Shown here: positions 24,239 to 34,000 of the stretch, piece by piece | Position numbering within the stretch: the stretch's first letter is position 1 | Layout: each line of letters starts with the position of its first letter | NCBI RefSeq assembly: GCF_014652835.1 | Contig: NZ_BMZO01000002.1 | Location: forward strand, 1 to 64,000 | Source of the DNA: Limoniibacter endophyticus | Lineage (GTDB): Bacteria; Pseudomonadota; Alphaproteobacteria; Rhizobiales; Rhizobiaceae | Direction of reading: 5' to 3' | Length of the DNA stretch: 64,000 bases | The notes under the pieces: model-generated | Databases searched by the model: none | What the model saw: the letters and a program-made list of their open reading frames with translations, nothing else | Told to the model about the DNA's origin: nothing | Translations under genes and position numbers: made by a program

Positions 24239-25474
24239 TCAAAAGACGAGTGCTTCGTCTGTATCGCCATCCCTGATACGATTGGGCAGCCCCATCTCGT
24301 TCAGAAGGCCGAGGAATGGCTCGGGAGGCAGCTCCTCAACATTGGCCATCTTCTTGACGTCCCACAGGCCGTTGGCGATCAGCAGGGCGGCTGCTACCGG
24401 AGGCACGCCCGCCGTGTAGGAAATGCCCTGGCTGCCAACTTCGTTGTAGGCGTCCTTATGGTCCGCAACATTGTAGATGAAAATTTCCCGTGGCTTGCCG
24501 TCTTTCACGCCCTTCACCAGATCGCCGATGCAGGTTTTGCCGGTATAGTCGGGTGCAAGCGTGGACGGGTCCGGCAGCACGGCCTTGACGACCTTGAGCG
24601 GGACGACCTCCTGGCCTTCCGCCGTTTTGACTGGCTGCTCGGAAAGAAGGCCCAGATTCTTCAGAACGGTGAAAACGGTAATATAGCGTTCGCCAAAGCC
24701 CATCCAGAAGCGGATGTTGGGCACGCCCATGTTTTTCGACAGTGAGTGGATTTCGTCATGACCCGTCATGTAGGTCGTGCTCTTGCCGACGACGGGCAGG
24801 TCCCACTCCTGCCTGACCTCGAACATTTGGTTCGTGGCCCATTCGTTGTTCTGCCAGGAGTAGACCTGACCGGTGAACTCGCGGAAATTGATCTCAGGAT
24901 CGAAGTTCGTCGCGAACCAGCGGCCGTGGCTGCCGGCGTTGACGTCGATGATGTCGATCGAATGGATCTCGTCGAAATAATTGCGTGACAGCGCAGCATA
25001 GGCATTGACGACGCCCGGGTCGAAGCCCGCGCCCAGAATGGCGGTGACGCCGGCCTTCTCACAGGCCTCGGCGCGCTTCCATTCATAATTGCCGTACCAG
25101 GGCGGTGTTTCACAAATCTTCAACGGGTCTTCGTGAATTGCCGTGTCGATATAAGCGGCGCCGGTCTCAATGCAGGACTGCAAAACAGACATATTGACGA
25201 AGGCCGAGCCGACGTTAATGACGATCTGCGCGCCGGTCTTTTCGATGAGGGCCTTGGTGGCTGCAATATCCATCGCATCCAGCGCGTGCGCTTCCAGAAC
25301 GCCCTCTACCTTCATCGCTTTTTTCTCACGAACGGAAGCAATGATTTCGTGGCACTTCGCGACAGTGCGCGACGCGATATGGATATCGCCGAGCACGTCG
25401 TTATTCTGTGCTGCCTTGTGTACGACGACCTGCGCCACGCCACCTGCACCAATGATAAGGATATTGCGTTTCAT
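24239..25474 (-). CDS. Carboxynorspermidine/carboxyspermidine dehydrogenase (saccharopine dehydrogenase family)
   Basis: The product is 411 residues. The Rossmann motif IIGAGGVAQVVVHKAA lies at the N-terminus, followed by SAFVNMSVLQSCIETGAAYIDTAIHEDP and ILGAGFDPGVVNAYAALS, as in carboxy(nor)spermidine dehydrogenases. It condenses aspartate semialdehyde with a diamine (putrescine or diaminopropane) using NADPH. It is the downstream gene of a pair with the decarboxylase, with about 50 bases between them. The pair makes spermidine or norspermidine without S-adenosylmethionine decarboxylase, a route used by many alphaproteobacteria. Confidence 0.9.
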   Translation of the reverse strand: MKRNILIIGAGGVAQVVVHKAAQNNDVLGDIHIASRTVAKCHEIIASVREKKAMKVEGVLEAHALDAMDIAATKALIEKTGAQIVINVGSAFVNMSVLQSCIETGAAYIDTAIHEDPLKICETPPWYGNYEWKRAEACEKAGVTAILGAGFDPGVVNAYAALSRNYFDEIHSIDIIDVNAGSHGRWFATNFDPEINFREFTGQVYSWQNNEWATNQMFEVRQEWDLPVVGKSTTYMTGHDEIHSLSKNMGVPNIRFWMGFGERYITVFTVLKNLGLLSEQPVKTAEGQEVVPLKVVKAVLPDPSTLAPDYTGKTCIGDLVKGVKDGKPREIFIYNVADHKDAYNEVGSQGISYTAGVPPVAAALLIANGLWDVKKMANVEELPPEPFLGLLNEMGLPNRIRDGDTDEALVF

Positions 25475-25523
25475 TTAGCCATCAGCCCCCTTTGTGCTGC
25501 TTCCGTTTGTGTCCTCGTCCGCC

Positions 25524-26621
25524 TTAGGAAAGGCTGGAAACGAAGTCCTCGAATGGGAATTCGCGCACGACGCGCTCCGTCCCGTTCAGTTCCTTGACGA
25601 CGATCGACGGCATCTGCACGCCGTTGAACCAGTTCTTCTTGACCATCGTATAGCCAGCAGTGTCCTGGAAGGAGAGGCGGTCGCCCACCTTCAACTCGCG
25701 GTCGAACTTGAACTCGCCGAATATGTCGCCAGCCAGACATGATTTGCCGCAGATCATGTAGCTCTCGTCCCCTTCGTTGGGCGCGAGCTTCGCAGTCTCG
25801 CGATAAATCAGAAGGTCGAGCAGATGTGCCTCTATGGAGGAATCGACGATTGCCAGCTTCTTGCCGTTGTAGAGCGTGTCCAGAACGGTGACTTCGAGTG
25901 TGGTAGACTGGGTAATCGATGCTTCACCGGGCTCCAGATAGACCTGCACGCCATACTTGTCTGCAAAGGCTTTGAGGCGGTCACAGAAGGCGTCGAGCGG
26001 ATAGCCCTCGCCGGTGAAATGGATGCCGCCGCCAAGGCTTACCCATTTGACGCGTGACAGAAGCCCGCCGAATTTTTCCTCGATCTGAGAAAGCATTTGG
26101 TCGAACAGCGCGAAATCGCTGTTCTCGCAATTATTGTGGATCATGAAGCCGGAAATCTTGTCCAGAACCGCTTCGATCTCATCGGCATTCCACTCGCCGA
26201 GACGGGAGAAGGGACGCGCCGGATCTGCCAGATCGAAGGTCGAGGAAGAAACGCCCGGATTGAGACGCAGGCCACGCGCGATGCCGTTCGCCTTATCAGC
26301 AAAGCGGTTTAGCTGGCCGATGGAATTGAAGATGATCTTGTCGGCATGCGCAATGACCTCGTCGATTTCCGCGTCGGAATAGGCGACGCTGTAGGCGTGG
26401 GTTTCGCCGCCGAACTTGATCTTGCCAAGTTTGACCTCGTTGAGCGAGGAAGAGGTCGTGCCATCCATGTACTGCGACATAAGGTCAAAGACCGACCAGG
26501 TCGCGAAACATTTCAGCGCCAGCAGGGTCCGTGCGCCGGAGCGCTCCCGGACGTATTGCATTTTCTCCATGTTTTTCAGGAGTTTTTGCTTGTCGATCAG
26601 ATAGTAAGGGGTCTGGATCAT
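25524..26621 (-). CDS. nspC: Carboxynorspermidine/carboxyspermidine decarboxylase
   Basis: The product is 365 residues from ATG 26621, which matches the usual family start IQTPYYLIDKQKLLKNMEKM; a GTG/ATG 15 bases upstream would only add a short leader. It is a PLP-dependent fold III (alanine racemase-like) decarboxylase. The PLP lysine is in LLALKCFATWSVFDLM (about residue 40). CGKSCLAGDIFGEF and YLEPGEASI (PLP phosphate and substrate side) are present. It removes the carboxyl group from carboxyspermidine or carboxynorspermidine and works with the downstream dehydrogenase in the cytoplasm. Confidence 0.92.
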   Translation of the reverse strand: MIQTPYYLIDKQKLLKNMEKMQYVRERSGARTLLALKCFATWSVFDLMSQYMDGTTSSSLNEVKLGKIKFGGETHAYSVAYSDAEIDEVIAHADKIIFNSIGQLNRFADKANGIARGLRLNPGVSSSTFDLADPARPFSRLGEWNADEIEAVLDKISGFMIHNNCENSDFALFDQMLSQIEEKFGGLLSRVKWVSLGGGIHFTGEGYPLDAFCDRLKAFADKYGVQVYLEPGEASITQSTTLEVTVLDTLYNGKKLAIVDSSIEAHLLDLLIYRETAKLAPNEGDESYMICGKSCLAGDIFGEFKFDRELKVGDRLSFQDTAGYTMVKKNWFNGVQMPSIVVKELNGTERVVREFPFEDFVSSLS

Positions 26622-26852
26622 TCTGCCTTGCGCCACGTAAGATTACATTCTCTCTTGTCCGCGCCATTGCTGGCGCAGAGCTCAAGCGGCTGACGATGCC
26701 GGGAAATTTGCCCTTATCTATAAGTCATGACGTTGAAAAACAAGGGCTTGGGCAGGAGTTTCCCGATTGCTTGTCGCAGAGAAGCTAAGCTTATTCCATG
26801 AGAGCTTTATGAATACGCGCTGCAAACATTTCAAAAAGCTTCAGAAATGCGA

Positions 26853-26877
26853 AAACCGGGCAGCATTGCCCGGTTCC
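26853..26877 (-). terminator. Terminator for the PfpI/PPOX-like operon
   Basis: AACCGGGCA (26854-26862) and TGCCCGGTT (26867-26875) form a nine-base stem with a four-base loop. On the minus strand the stem ends in TTTTC. It lies 25 bases beyond the stop of the pyridoxamine-oxidase-like gene. Confidence 0.8.
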
Positions 26878-26899
26878 CTGATCCCCGCGTGGCTATGGG

Positions 26900-27421
26900 T
26901 CACATAACCGTGCGATTCTCTGCGAAATTGATATGGGTATGCACACCGACATCCGGCTCGTGATCATCGTCAAGATTTGCCTTGGCCATTTCCCACCCGA
27001 ATTTCAACGTGGAGGATGAGGATGCCCAGATGGCCGCGTCGTCCAGCTTGAGCTGGATCATCGTCAGTTGAGGGTCATCCTTGCCGCCGTGGAACCAGGC
27101 GGCCACTATCGAGGACCAATATTTGTCGATATGCGACTGCGATTTGTTCTCGGCCAGGACGCCGGAAAGACATGCATGGTAATCATGATCCTTGCCGACA
27201 ACGCAGAAATGGGCGCGATCCACCCCGCTCAGATGTCGCACGAGATCGCTGTCGCGTCGCGTGTAGAACCAGATCGATCCGGTCTCCTTTTCAATGAAGG
27301 GGGCCATGGGCTGCATGTGCATATGCGAACCTTCAATTCCAAGCATGCCGGCATGGACGTCCTCGATTTCATCCCAAAGCTGCTGTAGCGGGTCGTCGCG
27401 CGTTTCGCTCAGATTAACCAT
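26900..27421 (-). CDS. Pyridoxamine-5'-phosphate-oxidase-like (general stress) protein
   Basis: The product is 173 residues from ATG 27421, which has AAGGAGGAAG just upstream; longer frames overlap the preceding gene. The split-barrel flavin-binding fold is indicated by MHMQPMAPFIEKETGSIWFYTRRDSDLVRHL and HYHAC/YHACLSGVL-like sequence. It resembles the general stress protein 26 group, not true PdxH. It follows the PfpI-type gene by 20 bases. The pair suggests a stress-response operon. Confidence 0.82.
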   Translation of the reverse strand: MVNLSETRDDPLQQLWDEIEDVHAGMLGIEGSHMHMQPMAPFIEKETGSIWFYTRRDSDLVRHLSGVDRAHFCVVGKDHDYHACLSGVLAENKSQSHIDKYWSSIVAAWFHGGKDDPQLTMIQLKLDDAAIWASSSSTLKFGWEMAKANLDDDHEPDVGVHTHINFAENRTVM

Positions 27422-27441
27422 TGCTTCCTCCTTGAATAAAG

Positions 27442-28002
27442 TTAAGCCGCGTGGCGCTGGTGACGCCCTTCGCGCAGTTCCTCCACGATCTTGGCTACGA
27501 ACGCCGGAAGATCCTTCGGATTGCGCGAGGTGATGATGCCTTGATCCGTGACGACTTCCTGATCGGTCCATTTCGCACCGGCGTTCACTAGATCGGTCTT
27601 GATCGAGGGGAAGGAAGTCATCTTGCGGTCACGCACGGCGTCGGCCTCGGCAAGAAGCCAGGGACCGTGGCAGATCGCGGCGATAACTTTTCCAGACTGC
27701 ACGAATTCGTTGACGACGCGCATCGCATCCTTATCCATGCGCAACTTATCTGGATTGATCTGGCCGCCAGGAAGAACGAGCGCGTCATAATCGGTTATGT
27801 TCACATCGGATGCCTTAATATCGACACCCACCGTATCGCCCCAGTCGGTTTCGTCCCAACTCTTGATAGGATCGGTTTTCGGTGATGCGATGTGGACGGT
27901 CGCGCCCCTGTTTTTCAGTTCATCGAGCGGCACACGCAATTCGGAGCGCTCATAACCGTCGGTCGCGAGAATAAGAATCTTGGACTGCTCAATGAGGGGC
28001 AT
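27442..28002 (-). CDS. DJ-1/PfpI family protein
   Basis: This 186-residue DJ-1/PfpI-fold protein has the nucleophile elbow AAICHGPWLLAEA (Cys at about residue 112, His next to it), YDALVLPGGQINPD with the conserved G-G, and VTDQGIITSRNPKDLPAF at the end, typical of PfpI/YhbO-type proteins. Members act as glyoxalases or deglycases, or as proteases. A role in repairing carbonyl damage is plausible. AAGGAAA precedes the start. It is the first gene of the two-gene stress operon. Confidence 0.88.
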   Translation of the reverse strand: MPLIEQSKILILATDGYERSELRVPLDELKNRGATVHIASPKTDPIKSWDETDWGDTVGVDIKASDVNITDYDALVLPGGQINPDKLRMDKDAMRVVNEFVQSGKVIAAICHGPWLLAEADAVRDRKMTSFPSIKTDLVNAGAKWTDQEVVTDQGIITSRNPKDLPAFVAKIVEELREGRHQRHAA

Positions 28003-28177
28003 GGCATTTCCTTTCCGTTTCCGGTTGGTTGCGACACGCAGGACCCTTCTTCCTTCCGGTAGCTGAAGGGTTGCAAGGTCATCGATGTCGCGTCGTAACG
28101 GAGAGGCTGGGGTGGCCTCACCTATGCCGAACTAACGGAAGCCCGAAGCATTTCGTTCCTGAGGAAAAGCTTGGAAC

Positions 28178-29218
28178 TTACTGCCCCCAGGTGCGGGCAA
28201 GAACCTTGATCCAGTTCTCATGGCCCAGCTTGCGCAGTTCCGCCTCGTTATAGCCGGAATCGCGAAGTGCCTCGATTAACTTCGGCAGATCGCTCGCGTT
28301 GCGCATGGCAGCGGGAATGGTCGTGCCATCGAAGTCGGAACCGAGGGCGACATGATCGATGCCGACGCGGTCGACGAGATAGTCGACGTGACGCACCAGC
28401 ATTTCCAGCGGTGTATTGGCATCCTTGCGCCCGTCCTGGCGTAGAAAAAGCACCCCGAAATTGACGCCGACGAGGCCACCGGTCGCCTTGATGGCGTCCA
28501 GCTGGTCGTCGGTTAGATTGCGGCTGTGCGGGGTCAGGGCATGGACGTTTGAATGCGAGGCGACAAGCGGCGCATCGGAAAGGCGGGCGATATCCCAGAA
28601 ACCCTGTTCGTTCATATGAGAAAGATCAATCATGATCTTAAGTTCGTTGCAGGTGCGTACAAGCGCACGGCCAATATCGGTCAGGCCGGGGCCGATCTGG
28701 GGTGTTGAAGGAAAGCGGAAAGGTACGCCGTAGGCGAAGATGTTCGGGCGGCTCCAGACGGGTCCGAGCGTGCGTAAACCGGCGCGGTGCAGGATATGGA
28801 GCGCGTCAAGATCGGGATCAATCGCTTCGGCACCTTCAATATGCATCACCGCTGCGAATGAGCCTGCTGCGATACAATTGCGGATGTCAGCGGCAGTAAG
28901 GCAGATTTTCAGCGCACCGAGCGAGCGCTTTTCGATACGCGCCAGGGTAGCCGCCATCGCCATCGTCGTGTTGAGTGCATCGCTCTGAAGCGGAGGCAGA
29001 AAGTCACCGTTATCGTCCGCCTTGCTGGTGGGAGACGGGACAAACATGGCGCAGAGGCCGCCGACCAGGCCGCCTTGTTTGGCCTTCGGCAAGTCAATGT
29101 GATAATCGGTCTTGCCGTTAATGAAGGCGATATCCTCATCCTGCTGACTGGATAGATGCATGCGCAGCAAAACGTCATTGTGACCGTCAAAAACGGGAAT
29201 GATGGATTTGGTGCTCAT
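28178..29218 (-). CDS. Membrane-dipeptidase family (M19) peptidase
   Basis: The 346-residue protein has all zinc-site motifs of renal-type dipeptidases: FDGHNDVLLRMH (H-x-D), MHIEGAEAI (bridging Glu), LSHMNEQGFWDIA and ASHSNVHAL (His ligands) and GSDFDGT. There is no signal peptide, so it is cytoplasmic. It is the second gene after a D-amino-acid transaminase, with a 50-base gap. M19 enzymes often cleave dipeptides with a D-residue at the C-terminal side. Together the genes point to recycling of D-amino-acid-containing peptides, for example from peptidoglycan. Confidence 0.9.
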   Translation of the reverse strand: MSTKSIIPVFDGHNDVLLRMHLSSQQDEDIAFINGKTDYHIDLPKAKQGGLVGGLCAMFVPSPTSKADDNGDFLPPLQSDALNTTMAMAATLARIEKRSLGALKICLTAADIRNCIAAGSFAAVMHIEGAEAIDPDLDALHILHRAGLRTLGPVWSRPNIFAYGVPFRFPSTPQIGPGLTDIGRALVRTCNELKIMIDLSHMNEQGFWDIARLSDAPLVASHSNVHALTPHSRNLTDDQLDAIKATGGLVGVNFGVLFLRQDGRKDANTPLEMLVRHVDYLVDRVGIDHVALGSDFDGTTIPAAMRNASDLPKLIEALRDSGYNEAELRKLGHENWIKVLARTWGQ

Positions 29219-29268
29219 GCTTTTTGTCCAATGCAGCTAGGGATGTTTCAGGAAGCTAACGCTCCGGC

Positions 29269-30132
29269 TCAGACGGCGGTTCGCTTGGCAAAGTCGATAT
29301 AGAGTTCGCGAAGGCGCATTGCCAGCGGCCCGGGCTCTCCGTTGCCGATGGATTTTTCGTCGATCCTGACCACCGGCATGACGAAACTCGAGGCGCTGGT
29401 GACAAAGGCTTCCTTGGCCGCGAATGCTTCTTCCAGCGAAAAGGGCCGTTCTTCTATGGCAAGATTTTCTTCCGTGGCCAGTTCAAGCAATGCCAGACGC
29501 GTACAGCCGGGAAGCGTCTTTTGGCTATTGGCACGGGTGATGATCTTGTCGTCCGCGGTTACAATATAGGCGGTAGATGAACCCCCTTCGGTCACGAGTC
29601 CGTCGTCCTCAACCATCCACGCCTCCTGGCAACCGGCTTCTTTGGCAATCTGCTTGGCCAGGACCTGTGCAAGCAGGCAGGTGCTTTTGATATCACGGCG
29701 CGTCCAGCGCAGATCCGGCACGGACTTGACGGCGTAGCCGGTCTTGATAGCGACGTTCGAAACCATTTTCTCTTGAGTAAACATAGTCAGATTGGGTTTC
29801 ATGTCGTCGGGATAGGTGAAATCGCGATCAGCGGTGCCGCGAGTGACCTGGAGATAGACCAGGCCTTCCTTCAACTTGTTCTTCTCGATAAGCTTGCGCT
29901 GGAGGTTTTCAATTTCTTCTTCGGAAAGATGAAGCTTGATGTTGATTTCGCCAGTCGAACGTTTGAGACGGGCCAGGTGCGATGCGCTGTCCACCAGTTT
30001 GCCGTCGATTACCGCCGCCACCTCATAAATTCCATCGCCGAACAGGTAGCCGCGATCGAAGATCGAGACGGATGCTTCGGATGCGGGGAGAAATGCGCCG
30101 TTGACATAGGCGATGCGAGTGTCGGCTTGCGG
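29269..30132 (-). CDS. dat: D-amino-acid transaminase (PLP class IV)
   Basis: The product is 287 residues from ATG 30132, chosen because AGGAG lies about ten bases upstream; a GTG 33 bases earlier is possible. AYVNGAFLPASEASVSIFDRGYLFGDGIYEV is the class IV N-terminus. The PLP lysine is in RRDIKSTCLLAQVLAKQ (about residue 145) and VTEGGSSTAYIV carries the conserved Glu. TSASSFVMPVVRID is the phosphate-side loop. It interconverts D-alanine or D-glutamate and 2-oxo acids. It is co-directional with the M19 dipeptidase gene downstream. Confidence 0.88.
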   Translation of the reverse strand, partial: PQADTRIAYVNGAFLPASEASVSIFDRGYLFGDGIYEVAAVIDGKLVDSASHLARLKRSTGEINIKLHLSEEEIENLQRKLIEKNKLKEGLVYLQVTRGTADRDFTYPDDMKPNLTMFTQEKMVSNVAIKTGYAVKSVPDLRWTRRDIKSTCLLAQVLAKQIAKEAGCQEAWMVEDDGLVTEGGSSTAYIVTADDKIITRANSQKTLPGCTRLALLELATEENLAIEERPFSLEEAFAAKEAFVTSASSFVMPVVRIDEKSIGNGEPGPLAMRLRELYIDFAKRTAV

Positions 30133-30597
30133 CATTTTGGACGAGGCTCCTGTCGGTTCTTTCACTGAAATGAGTATCGGTTCAAACCAGGACGATCAAC
30201 ATGAATGCTTTAATCTGGATGGATAAGCGGCGGGATAAGGATCCACGTAGATATCGCAGCTAGTCAGTTCGGCTGGATTTCGATGATATCCTGCGACCAA
30301 GGGGCGGGTACTGAAGCACGGATATTACAAGGGTAACGCCGGCTTCGGCACCGTGACGATGCCGGGGTCGCAGTGACGACCAAGAAAAAGGGCTTCGGCC
30401 AGAAGCTCGTCTTGCGTAACGACAAGGGGATTTCATGTTTTCTGGACGGAACGTGTTCAGTTCGAAGACGGAGGAACATGCCCGTCTCTCTTTTTTAAAA
30501 CCCTGGATAGCGACAGTATCGCCTAGCAGGCTGCCGCTTCAGCGAGCGGATACCGTGGGACTGCCCAGTTGAGTAGAAGGTAATGGAAAAATAATCG
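30133..30597 (+). other. Gap with possible gene fragments
   Basis: This 465-base stretch has no intact gene. On the plus strand two protein-like fragments lie in different frames: HGYYKGNAGFGTVTM (about 30317-30364), which ends at a stop at 30374, and TTKKKGFGQKLVLRNDKG (about 30376-30430). They may be pieces of one decayed short gene, but no family is recognised. The first part (30133-30180) must hold the promoter of the transaminase/dipeptidase operon. Confidence 0.25.
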
Positions 30598-30912
30598 ATG
30601 AACAAAGATGAGACGTTTTATCACCATCCGTCACGACTTTTTGTTGATGGAGGTGCTGGAAACGACACTTATATTTTCAGGAATTATAGCAAGCACTATG
30701 AGTGGCATGCGGATGGACATGGGATCTCCTTCACGCACGGAGTGTCCAGAAAGAGTGTACATCTGATCAATGTCGAAAGCGTCAAGTTCAGCGATGATGG
30801 CCTTATATTGTCTCCCATTTGTGCGCTCGACACCGGCGAAGCAGGCGACGGTTCTGATGTCCATGCGAGCGCAGCTTCCATAGAAATAGGTGGGGCTTTG
30901 CCGTTCTGCTAA
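30598..30912 (+). CDS. Small protein with a single RTX-like calcium-binding motif
   Basis: The product is 104 residues. FVDGGAGNDTYIFRNYS is one copy of the RTX/hemolysin nonapeptide core (GGxGNDxx). HGVSRKSVHLINVESVKFSDDGLIL follows, like the last strand after RTX repeats in secreted proteins, where LxNVExxxFxDG is common. It is therefore either a stand-alone mini-RTX protein or the end piece of a lost large RTX protein. GGAAAA lies about nine bases before the ATG. It has no signal peptide. It is encoded upstream of metH in the same direction, but the operator between them separates the units. Confidence 0.5.
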   Translation: MNKDETFYHHPSRLFVDGGAGNDTYIFRNYSKHYEWHADGHGISFTHGVSRKSVHLINVESVKFSDDGLILSPICALDTGEAGDGSDVHASAASIEIGGALPFC

Positions 30913-30966
30913 AGTGTGCCTCGTTGGATTGAGCGACCGTCGATGATGGAAGCTTGCATGAACTTG

Positions 30967-30986
30967 ACATAAAGATATCTTTATGT
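30967..30986. promoter_or_regulatory. Perfect 20-base palindrome in the metH promoter
   Basis: ACATAAAGATATCTTTATGT reads the same on both strands. Its first bases overlap a perfect -35 box TTGACA (30964-30969). The palindrome ends 36 bases before the metH start. A protein bound here would block RNA polymerase. Methionine-cycle ArsR-type repressors (SahR-like) bind AT-rich palindromes of this kind in other proteobacteria, so such a regulator is the best guess. Confidence 0.7.
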
Positions 30987-31022
30987 GATTTTGCTGCTTT
31001 CTCATGAGAGTGGCGAATTCCT

Positions 31023-34000
31023 GTGTCTGCATCTGTCGATACCCTGTTTGGTCCCGTTGGCGAAAAATCCGACGGCAGTGAAATCCGCGCTGCTTTGGAA
31101 AAGGCCGCGCGGGAGCGCATCCTTATTCTCGACGGCGCGATGGGTACGCAGATTCAAGGCCTGCAATTCGGAGAAGAGGAATATAGGGGCTCCCGTTTTG
31201 AGAGCTGCGATTGCCACCAGAAGGGTAATAATGACCTTCTGACCCTGACCCAACCCAAGGCGATCGAGGAGATCCATTTCCGTTACGCGATGGCGGGGGC
31301 GGATATTCTGGAGACGAATACTTTTTCCTCCACGACTATCGCCCAGGCAGATTATGGCATGGAGGAGGCCGTCTACGACTTGAATCGTGACGGCGCACGT
31401 CTTGCCAAGCGTGCGGCGCGCCGGGCGGAAGACATTGACGGGAAGCGTCGTTTTGTTGCGGGTGCACTTGGGCCGACAAATCGTACCGCCTCTATTTCGC
31501 CGGACGTCAATAATCCGGGCTTTCGTGCCGTTACCTTCGACGAATTGCGTGTTGCCTATGCGGAGCAGATACGTGGTCTGATGGATGGTGGCGCCGATAT
31601 CATCCTTATCGAGACGATTTTCGATACGTTGAACGCCAAAGCCGCAATCTTTGCTTGCCGTGAAATGTTCGCCGCCACCGGTGTCGAACTGCCGATCATG
31701 ATTTCCGGTACGATCACTGACCTTTCCGGACGCACGCTGTCGGGCCAGACACCGTCTGCCTTCTGGTATTCCGTTGCGCATGCCAAGCCCTTCACAGTTG
31801 GTCTCAACTGTGCGCTGGGCGCTGCCGCGATGCGCGACCATCTGGCAGAAATCTCCGGTGTTGCCGGTACTTTCGTCTGTGCCTATCCGAACGCCGGTCT
31901 GCCGAACGAATTCGGCCAGTATGACGAAACGCCGCGCATGATGGCCGAGCAGGTGAAGGAATTCGCCAGGGACGGCCTCATCAACATCGTCGGCGGATGT
32001 TGCGGCTCAACGCCGGAACATATCGAAGCGCTCGCGAAGGTCGTTTCGCAATACAAGCCGCGCGAGGTGCCGAAGTTCAAGCCGCGCCTGCGTCTGGCTG
32101 GTCTCGAGCCTTTTGTGCTGACCGACGATATTCCCTTCGTCAATGTTGGCGAGCGTACGAACGTCACCGGATCGGCCAAATTCCGCAAGCTGGTAACCGC
32201 CAATGATTATGCCGCCGCGCTCGACGTGGCGCGTGATCAGGTGGAGAATGGCGCTCAGGTTATCGACATCAACATGGATGAGGGCCTGATCGATTCAAAG
32301 CAGGCGATGGTCGAGTATCTCAATCTCATCGCCGCGGAACCGGACATTGCCCGCGTGCCGATCATGATCGATTCTTCCAAGTGGGAGGTGATCGAGGCCG
32401 GCCTGAAATGCGTACAGGGCAAAGCGATCGTCAACTCTATCTCGCTGAAAGAAGGCGAGGACGCGTTCATTCATCAGGCCGAACTTGTGCGTGACTATGG
32501 CGCTGCCGTCGTGGTGATGGCCTTCGATGAAGCAGGACAGGCCGACACCGAAGATCGTAAGGTCGAAATTTGTACGCGGGCTTATGAAATTCTGACCGAG
32601 CGTGTCGGCATTCCGCCACAGGACATAATCTTCGACCCGAATATCTTCGCCGTGGCGACCGGTATTGAAGAACATAATAATTATGGCGTCGATTTCATCC
32701 AGGCGACGAAGCGCATCATCGACACGTTGCCTCACGTGCACGTTTCAGGCGGCGTTTCGAACCTGTCCTTCTCGTTCCGCGGCAATGAGCCGGTACGAGA
32801 GGCAATGCACGCCGTCTTCCTCTACCATGCCATCCAGGCCGGCATGGATATGGGCATCGTCAATGCAGGTCAGCTCGCCGTCTACGATTCCATCGAATCG
32901 GATCTACGCGAGGCCTGCGAGGATGTCGTTCTCAATCGCACGCCGGAAGCAACCGAGCGGATGCTGGAAATAGCCGAGCGCTTCCGCGGCAAGGGTGGTG
33001 GACAGGCGCGCGAAAAAGACCTCTCCTGGCGTGAGAAGCCCGTCAACGAGCGACTTTCGCATGCGCTGGTCAATGGCATTACTGAATATATCGAAGCCGA
33101 TACTGAAGAGGCGCGCGCGGCGGCCGCCCGACCGCTGCATGTCATCGAAGGCCCGCTGATGGAGGGTATGAACATTGTCGGCGACCTGTTCGGTTCCGGC
33201 AAGATGTTCCTCCCACAGGTGGTGAAGTCTGCCCGCGTGATGAAGCAGGCAGTGGCCTATCTGTTGCCCTTCATGGAAGAAGAAAAACGCCTGATGGGCG
33301 GCACCGGAGAACGCAAGACTGCCGGCACCGTGTTGCTCGCAACGGTGAAGGGTGACGTGCACGACATTGGCAAGAATATTGTCGGCGTCGTTCTGGCCTG
33401 CAACAATTATGAGATCATCGATCTCGGCGTCATGGTGCCGAGCGCCAGGATTCTCGAAGTTGCACGTGAGCGAAATGTCGATATCATCGGACTTTCCGGT
33501 CTGATTACACCCTCGCTAGATGAGATGGTACATGTCGCTGCTGAAATGGAGCGCGAAAGTTTCGACGTTCCGCTTCTGATCGGCGGTGCAACAACCAGTC
33601 GCGTGCATACAGCGGTGAAGATCCATCCTAAATATGCGCGTTCACAGGCGGTCTATGTGCCGGATGCAAGTCGCGCAGTGAATGTCGTCTCGCAGCTTCT
33701 GTCGAACGATAATAAGGCTAGCTATGTACAGAGTGTTCGCGATGAATATGCAAAGGTAGCCGAAGGCCATGCCCGCAAGGAGGCTGACAAGCTGCGCCTT
33801 TCGCTCGAAAAGGCTCGGGAGAATGCGCATAAGTCGAACTGGGACGCCTATAAGCCGCATACGCCTTCCTTCCTTGGTACGCGTGTATTCCAGAATTGGG
33901 ATCTGGAAGAGCTTTCCCGTTATATCGACTGGACGCCGTTCTTCCAGGCCTGGGAACTGAAGGGCCGCTATCCGGATTTGCTCGAGCACGAAACGCAAGG

